From NCBI GenBank assembly GCA_035630195.1, contig DASQLD010000243.1, positions 1-9,497 of the forward strand: 9,497 nucleotides of DNA. Reading direction: 5' to 3'. The translations under genes and the position numbers were made by a program. The notes under the pieces are model-generated. The model worked only from the letters and a program-made list of their open reading frames with translations, did no database searches and was not told the DNA's origin. Shown in pieces: positions 6,667 through 9,497 of this stretch (position 1 is its first letter; every line of letters begins with the position of its first letter). Origin of the DNA: DASQDN01 sp035630195. GTDB lineage: Bacteria; Acidobacteriota; Terriglobia; Bryobacterales; Bryobacteraceae.

Positions 6667-6810
6667 ACACCAAGAAAGAAAGCCGGTCAGGACGCGGTCG
6701 TAGGCGCGGCGGGTATGGGGCGAGCGCACGCTATCGAGGACTAATCTCTTGATCACCGCGAGCGCCTCGGGCAACTGAGGCCGGCGAGCCACGGGTAGGA
6801 GGCAAGGCAT
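6667..6810 (-). pseudogene. Tyrosine recombinase (phage integrase family), N-terminal fragment
   Basis: From an ATG at 6810 the minus strand encodes 48 recognisable residues, including LPEALAVIKRLVLDS and RSPHTRRAYDRVLTGFLSWC. This is the start of the SAM-like, DNA-clamping N-terminal domain of XerC/D-type tyrosine recombinases (the SPHTRRAYxRxLxxFLxW pattern). At about 6666 the similarity stops abruptly and the frame continues into the 3' end of the broken methyltransferase gene on the opposite strand. The catalytic domain with the Arg-His-Arg-Tyr set is absent, so it cannot recombine DNA. It indicates an earlier integrative element or IS at this spot. Confidence 0.65.
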
Positions 6811-6915
6811 ATTTTTTTCTTGCTTCTCTACGCAACTTATGTTAACTTCCCCAACGCTTCGGTTTACGCATAGCTGCGAACCCACGGCAAACGGATATGT
6901 CCAAGCAAGGCATCT

Positions 6916-6937
6916 CCGATGATCGACACATCGTCGG
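6916..6937 (+). promoter_or_regulatory. Hairpin in the 5' leader of the second haloperoxidase-like gene
   Basis: CCGATGAT and ATCGTCGG form an 8-pair stem (one T-G wobble) around the six-base loop CGACAC, ending 11 bases before the SD sequence GAGGAGG. It is not followed by a T-run, so it is not a terminator. It could be an operator, an RNA element controlling translation or mRNA stability, or chance. Confidence 0.35.
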
Positions 6938-6947
6938 CGTGACGAAC

Positions 6948-6954
6948 GAGGAGG
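6948..6954 (+). promoter_or_regulatory. Strong Shine-Dalgarno site
   Basis: GAGGAGG four bases before the ATG at 6959. It is the best ribosome binding site in the window and fixes the start of the second haloperoxidase-like gene. Confidence 0.7.
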
Positions 6955-6958
6955 CAAA

Positions 6959-8356
6959 ATGAAGTGTCAGTTATTGCGCCACCGTGGCGCATCCATGGCT
7001 CTCCTTCTGATCCCCTTCAACACCGGCTGGGCTCAATCGGCGTCGAATCAGATTGAACCAACAGCAGGCTCCTGGAAAACGTTTATTCTGACCTCGGGCC
7101 GCGAACTTCGCGTGCCGCCACCGCCCAACGCAGCCGCGACGGCCGGCGAGATTGAATGGGTGCGATCGCTGGACACCGAGCGCAACGCAACCGCCCAAAA
7201 GCATATGCGCTACTGGGACGTTGGCCCGCCTTCCTACCGCTGGGCGGAACATATGATCGATCGCATCGGCCAGGGGCGCTCGGGCACGGTCAACATGTTC
7301 CGGATGATGACCTACGTTACCGTCGCAATGCACGATGCGACCATCGCCGCATGGGATTCAAAGTACACGCACAATCGTAAACGGCCAAGTGAGATCGACC
7401 CGAGCATCACGACGCTGATCCCCAATCCGCGTAGTCCGTCCTACCCATCCGAGTACGGCGCAACCGCGGGCGCAGCAGCGGCTGTTCTCGCCTATTTTTT
7501 CCCTACGGAGGAGCAGTCGCTGACGAACCTTGCCGATGAGGCTGCGCGATCCAGACTCTATGCCCGAGTCGAACTGCCTAGCGATTATGAAGCAGGGCTG
7601 GCGCTTGGACGCGCTGTCGCGGCGAAAGTGATCGCTCGTGCCCGGACAGACGGAGCGGACACGCCAGTCACTTTGACCGTTCCCACAACCCCCGGTTCCT
7701 GGGTCGGTACAAACCCTATAGGCCAGAACATCCCGCAGTGGCGCGCCTTCTTCCTGGCCCGGAACGACGAGTTCCGTCCGCCTCCGCCCCCGGCGTTTGA
7801 CTCGGCCGAGAAGCTGGCGGAGTTAGCTGTGGTTCGGGATCATCCGCGAACTCTCACAGATCCCGTCGCCTTCATGACCAACTGGAAGGCCCTTTTCGTG
7901 GAGTCTCCGGATGGAGTGAGGACCACATGGCAGAAGTTGGCAGGACAGAAAATCTTCGAGCACGGACTTGCGGGCAATCCGCCTCGCGCAGCTCGCGTCT
8001 ACGCTCTGACGAGTCTGTCCCAGTTCGACACGCAGATCGCCTCTTACGACGGCAAGTTCACGTATTGGGCGCCGCGTCCTTCGCATCTTGACCGGAGTAT
8101 TACGATGCTGATACCGCTCCCGAACCACCCGTGCTATCCGTCGAACGGCGCTGCTTATTCCTGTGCGCCGGCGGAGGTTCTTGCCTATCTCTTTGCAGAT
8201 GATGCTGACGCAATTCGCGAGAAAGGCCTAGAGCAAGCCAGAGCACGCGTATGGGCGGGGATCCATTTTCCAAGCTGCATCAACGCCGGCCGCGACATGG
8301 CGACGAAAGTCGCTCAAAAGGTGATTGCATGGGCTGAGACAGACGGCTCGAAATAG
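6959..8356 (+). CDS. Tandem-domain vanadium haloperoxidase/PAP2-like protein with incomplete active sites
   Basis: A 465-residue secreted protein: residues 1-27 look like a signal peptide (basic start, core MALLLIPF, WAQSA cleavage region). Two homologous halves follow. The first has DSKYTHNRKRP (K135, R142, P143), PSYPSEYGATAGAAAAVLAYF (160-180, given as PSYPSEYG then AAAAVLAYF) and SRLYARVELPSDYEAG (198-213). The second has DGKFTYWAPRP (K366, R373), HPCYPSNGAA (390-399), then AEVLAYLF, and ARVWAGIHFPS (429-439; R430, H436). In haloperoxidases the vanadate site needs Lys, Arg, Ser-Gly-His, Arg and His. The first half has Tyr166 and Glu205 where both His are expected; the second has Gly397 at the Ser-Gly-His position but keeps H436. 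So neither half is complete. It may use a composite site, be a binding or structural protein, or be inactive. It is preceded by a strong SD and stands alone. Confidence 0.8.
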   Translation: MKCQLLRHRGASMALLLIPFNTGWAQSASNQIEPTAGSWKTFILTSGRELRVPPPPNAAATAGEIEWVRSLDTERNATAQKHMRYWDVGPPSYRWAEHMIDRIGQGRSGTVNMFRMMTYVTVAMHDATIAAWDSKYTHNRKRPSEIDPSITTLIPNPRSPSYPSEYGATAGAAAAVLAYFFPTEEQSLTNLADEAARSRLYARVELPSDYEAGLALGRAVAAKVIARARTDGADTPVTLTVPTTPGSWVGTNPIGQNIPQWRAFFLARNDEFRPPPPPAFDSAEKLAELAVVRDHPRTLTDPVAFMTNWKALFVESPDGVRTTWQKLAGQKIFEHGLAGNPPRAARVYALTSLSQFDTQIASYDGKFTYWAPRPSHLDRSITMLIPLPNHPCYPSNGAAYSCAPAEVLAYLFADDADAIREKGLEQARARVWAGIHFPSCINAGRDMATKVAQKVIAWAETDGSK

Positions 8357-8387
8357 GACACCGGCCGGGTCCTTCCGACCGTGCAGG

Positions 8388-8592
8388 GGGTTTTCTCTTC
8401 CGGACGCGATTGCCGTCTACGCGGCGCGAGGGCATCTGGCTGCGGCAGAATAGGCTTTTCATAATGCCGTCCGCTTTCTATCACCCGATCAAGGGACATC
8501 TGCTCTTGGATGAACGCCAAGTCCAGACGTTCCTCGACTACATCCTAAGCATGGACAATCCGCGCCTGCTGAAGTTGACGCGCACTATGCGT
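8388..8592 (+). repeat. Cassette repeat copy B (leader plus start of small ORF)
   Basis: Direct repeat of 4500-4700. It starts only 31 bases after the stop of the second haloperoxidase-like gene. This copy keeps the full small ORF; the non-coding leader (8388-8463) with CTCTTCCGGACGCGATTG and CTGGCTGCGGCAGAATA is conserved between copies, which suggests it is part of the mobile or regulated unit rather than flanking sequence. Confidence 0.9.
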
Positions 8593-8691
8593 CACGTCGC
8601 AGGCCTGCACGACCCGCCGTGGGCTGCTGAGCAATGGGAATACGAGCGGTGTCTGGAAGAGTTGGACCGCCGGCAGTTGAGTCTCGGATAA
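8464..8691 (+). CDS. Small protein of unknown function (cassette ORF, intact copy)
   Basis: I do not recognise this 75-residue protein. It is soluble, without a signal peptide or membrane segment. Visible features are the N-terminal SAFYHPIKGHLLLDERQ, a helix-like QTFLDYILSMDNPRLLK, a basic TRTMRHVAGLHDPPW and an amphipathic charged C-terminus EQWEYERCLEELDRRQ. The ATG at 8464 is chosen over the upstream GTG/ATG at 8410 because the conserved repeat shows leader-type changes (indels) before 8464 and codon-type changes after it. A truncated paralogue lies at 4572-4724. The next gene segment (helix-turn-helix, 8713-8790) follows after 21 bases in the same frame, so the two probably formed a two-gene cassette. 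The differences between copies in the shared codons are two silent and four replacing. Confidence 0.6.
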   Translation: MPSAFYHPIKGHLLLDERQVQTFLDYILSMDNPRLLKLTRTMRHVAGLHDPPWAAEQWEYERCLEELDRRQLSLG

Positions 8692-8712
8692 GCCAAAAGA
8701 TTAAGGCACATT

Positions 8713-8790
8713 GTCACAGTCGTGCTGCTAGCCCGAATCGCGAAGGCACTCGTCTCCGGCGAGAAGCGTGACTTTGCTGCTGGCATTGGT
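8713..8790 (+). pseudogene. Helix-turn-helix gene fragment (cassette second gene, copy B)
   Basis: This frame reads VTVVLLARIAKALVSGEKRD and then FAAGIG. It aligns with the fragment at 4702-4791 (KALASGVSVTEIAEAEGIG). At DNA level GGCnCTCGnCTCnGG and AGCGTGACT are shared. The similarity ends at about 8790, exactly where TGGTCCAGT repeats and the IS3-type element begin, so insertion or recombination cut the gene in its helix-turn-helix region. No good start codon is visible after the stop at 8691. Confidence 0.45.
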
Positions 8791-8815
8791 CCAGTGCGAT
8801 CTAAGCTGGTCCAGT
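8787..8815 (+). repeat. Short direct repeats TGGTCCAGT at the left edge of the IS3-type element
   Basis: TGGTCCAGT occurs at 8787-8795 and again at 8807-8815. The pair sits between the end of helix-turn-helix similarity and the start of transposase similarity, where an IS end and its transposase-binding sites would be expected. The right end of the element is outside the window, so this cannot be tested here. Confidence 0.3.
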
Positions 8816-8872
8816 CCTGGTAGTGGGACAGACACTGCATCGACTACGGTTGCGTTGGGCCGCACTCTGTGA

Positions 8873-9497
8873 CGGGTAGTTCTTTACAAGTGGCTCGACA
8901 TCACCGCCAGCAAGTTCTACGACTGGCGGGGACGCTACGGGAAGGTGAACGAGCACAACGGCTGGGTTCCCCGTGATTTCTGGCTGGAGGATTGGGAGAA
9001 GCAGGCCATCATCGGCTTTCATCTGAAGAATCCATTGGAAGGTTACCGGCGGCTGACATTCATGATGCTCGCCGCAGACATCGTGGCAGTGAGTGCGACC
9101 AGCGTCTGGCGGGTGTTGGGGCAGGCAGGACTGTTGTCGAAGTGGAATGCCAAGCCGTCAAAGAAGGGCACAGGTTTTGAGCAGCCACTGGCAGTCCATC
9201 AACACTGGCACATCTACGTGTCGTACATCAACATCAGCGGGACGTTGTACTACCTGTGCAGCATTCTTGACGGTTGTAGCCGCTACATTGTGAACTGGGA
9301 TCTGCGGGAGTCGATGACCGAGGCGGGCATCGAGGTCATCCTGGAGCGTGCCAAGGAACTTCACCCGGAGGCGAAGCCCCGGATCATCTCCGACAAGGGG
9401 CCTCAATTCATTGCCAAAGACTTCAAGGAATTCATTAAAGTCTCGGGCATGACCGACGTCAGAACTTCGCCCTTCTATCCCCAATCGAACGGAAAAA
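8873..9497 (+). CDS. IS3-family transposase OrfB (rve integrase core), partial, first catalytic Asp lost
   Basis: An open frame follows the stop at 8870 and runs off the right end with no stop, encoding 208 residues. In order: WLDITASKFYDWRGRYGKVN, a WVPRDFWLEDWEK segment, the HTH_21-like GYRRLTFMML, TSVWRVLGQAGLLSKW, then the rve core with QHWHIYVSYINISGTLYYLC, LDGCSRYIVNW, IISDKGPQFI and SPFYPQSNGK. The DDE pattern of IS3 transposases needs Asp in HWHIDVSYI; here the codon at 9215-9217 is TAC (Tyr). The second Asp (codon 9392-9394) is kept, although the usual SDNGPQF reads SDKGPQF, and the Glu would fall just past the window end. The 5' part is missing or disrupted: no start codon precedes the recognisable sequence and no OrfA is seen. 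The copy is likely dead. Confidence 0.85.

Noticed and set aside
8357..8387. GGTC-cttcc-GACC as a terminator after the second haloperoxidase-like gene
   Set aside because: The stem is only four pairs with mismatches beyond it, and no proper T-run follows within the expected distance.
1..9497. tRNA, rRNA, CRISPR arrays or complete toxin-antitoxin or defence systems
   Set aside because: None was seen by reading both strands; the RHH protein has no recognisable toxin partner and no regularly spaced repeats occur.

Overview
The window looks like bacterial chromosomal DNA of moderately high GC from a soil-type organism. The mix of vanadium-haloperoxidase/PAP2-like secreted proteins, a DUF418 membrane protein, an AI-2E family permease, an NTF2-like protein and many decayed mobile-element pieces reminds me of Acidobacteriota (Solibacter-like). 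That is an inference from gene content only; no rRNA or other marker gene is present.

Layout. 1-1346: an NTF2-like gene cut off before its C-terminus (131-511), a convergent ribbon-helix-helix (RHH) protein gene on the minus strand (448-684 or 747), then about 600 bases without a recognisable gene. 1347-2480: an intact AI-2E family permease. 2481-3134: a graveyard with a frameshifted IS6-family transposase remnant and a degenerate copy of the RHH gene's 3' end. 3135-4382 (minus): a secreted vanadium-dependent haloperoxidase/PAP2 enzyme with a complete active-site set, its own Shine-Dalgarno (SD) sequence and a plausible promoter. 4500-4791: copy A of a repeated cassette (a small unknown ORF plus a helix-turn-helix gene), shortened by an internal deletion of about 150 bases. 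4977-6638: a DUF418 (YeiB-like) membrane protein that ends at a stop just before its conserved tail, followed in the same frame by a broken isoprenylcysteine-methyltransferase-like gene. 6667-6810 (minus): the N-terminal piece of a tyrosine recombinase. 6959-8356: a second haloperoxidase/PAP2-like protein made of two tandem half-domains, both lacking key histidines. 8388-8790: copy B of the cassette, with an intact 75-residue ORF and a helix-turn-helix gene cut by the edge of an IS3-family element. 8873-9497: an IS3-family transposase running off the right end, with its first catalytic Asp changed to Tyr.

The genes do not form one operon or pathway. The unifying picture is a locus rebuilt repeatedly by insertion, duplication and decay. 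The most interesting element is the repeated cassette: about 200 bases are highly conserved between two copies 3.9 kb apart, including a non-coding leader, and each copy abuts a haloperoxidase-like gene. A faint third leader-like block lies inverted at 1274-1301. I see no convincing complete new defence or biosynthetic system here.
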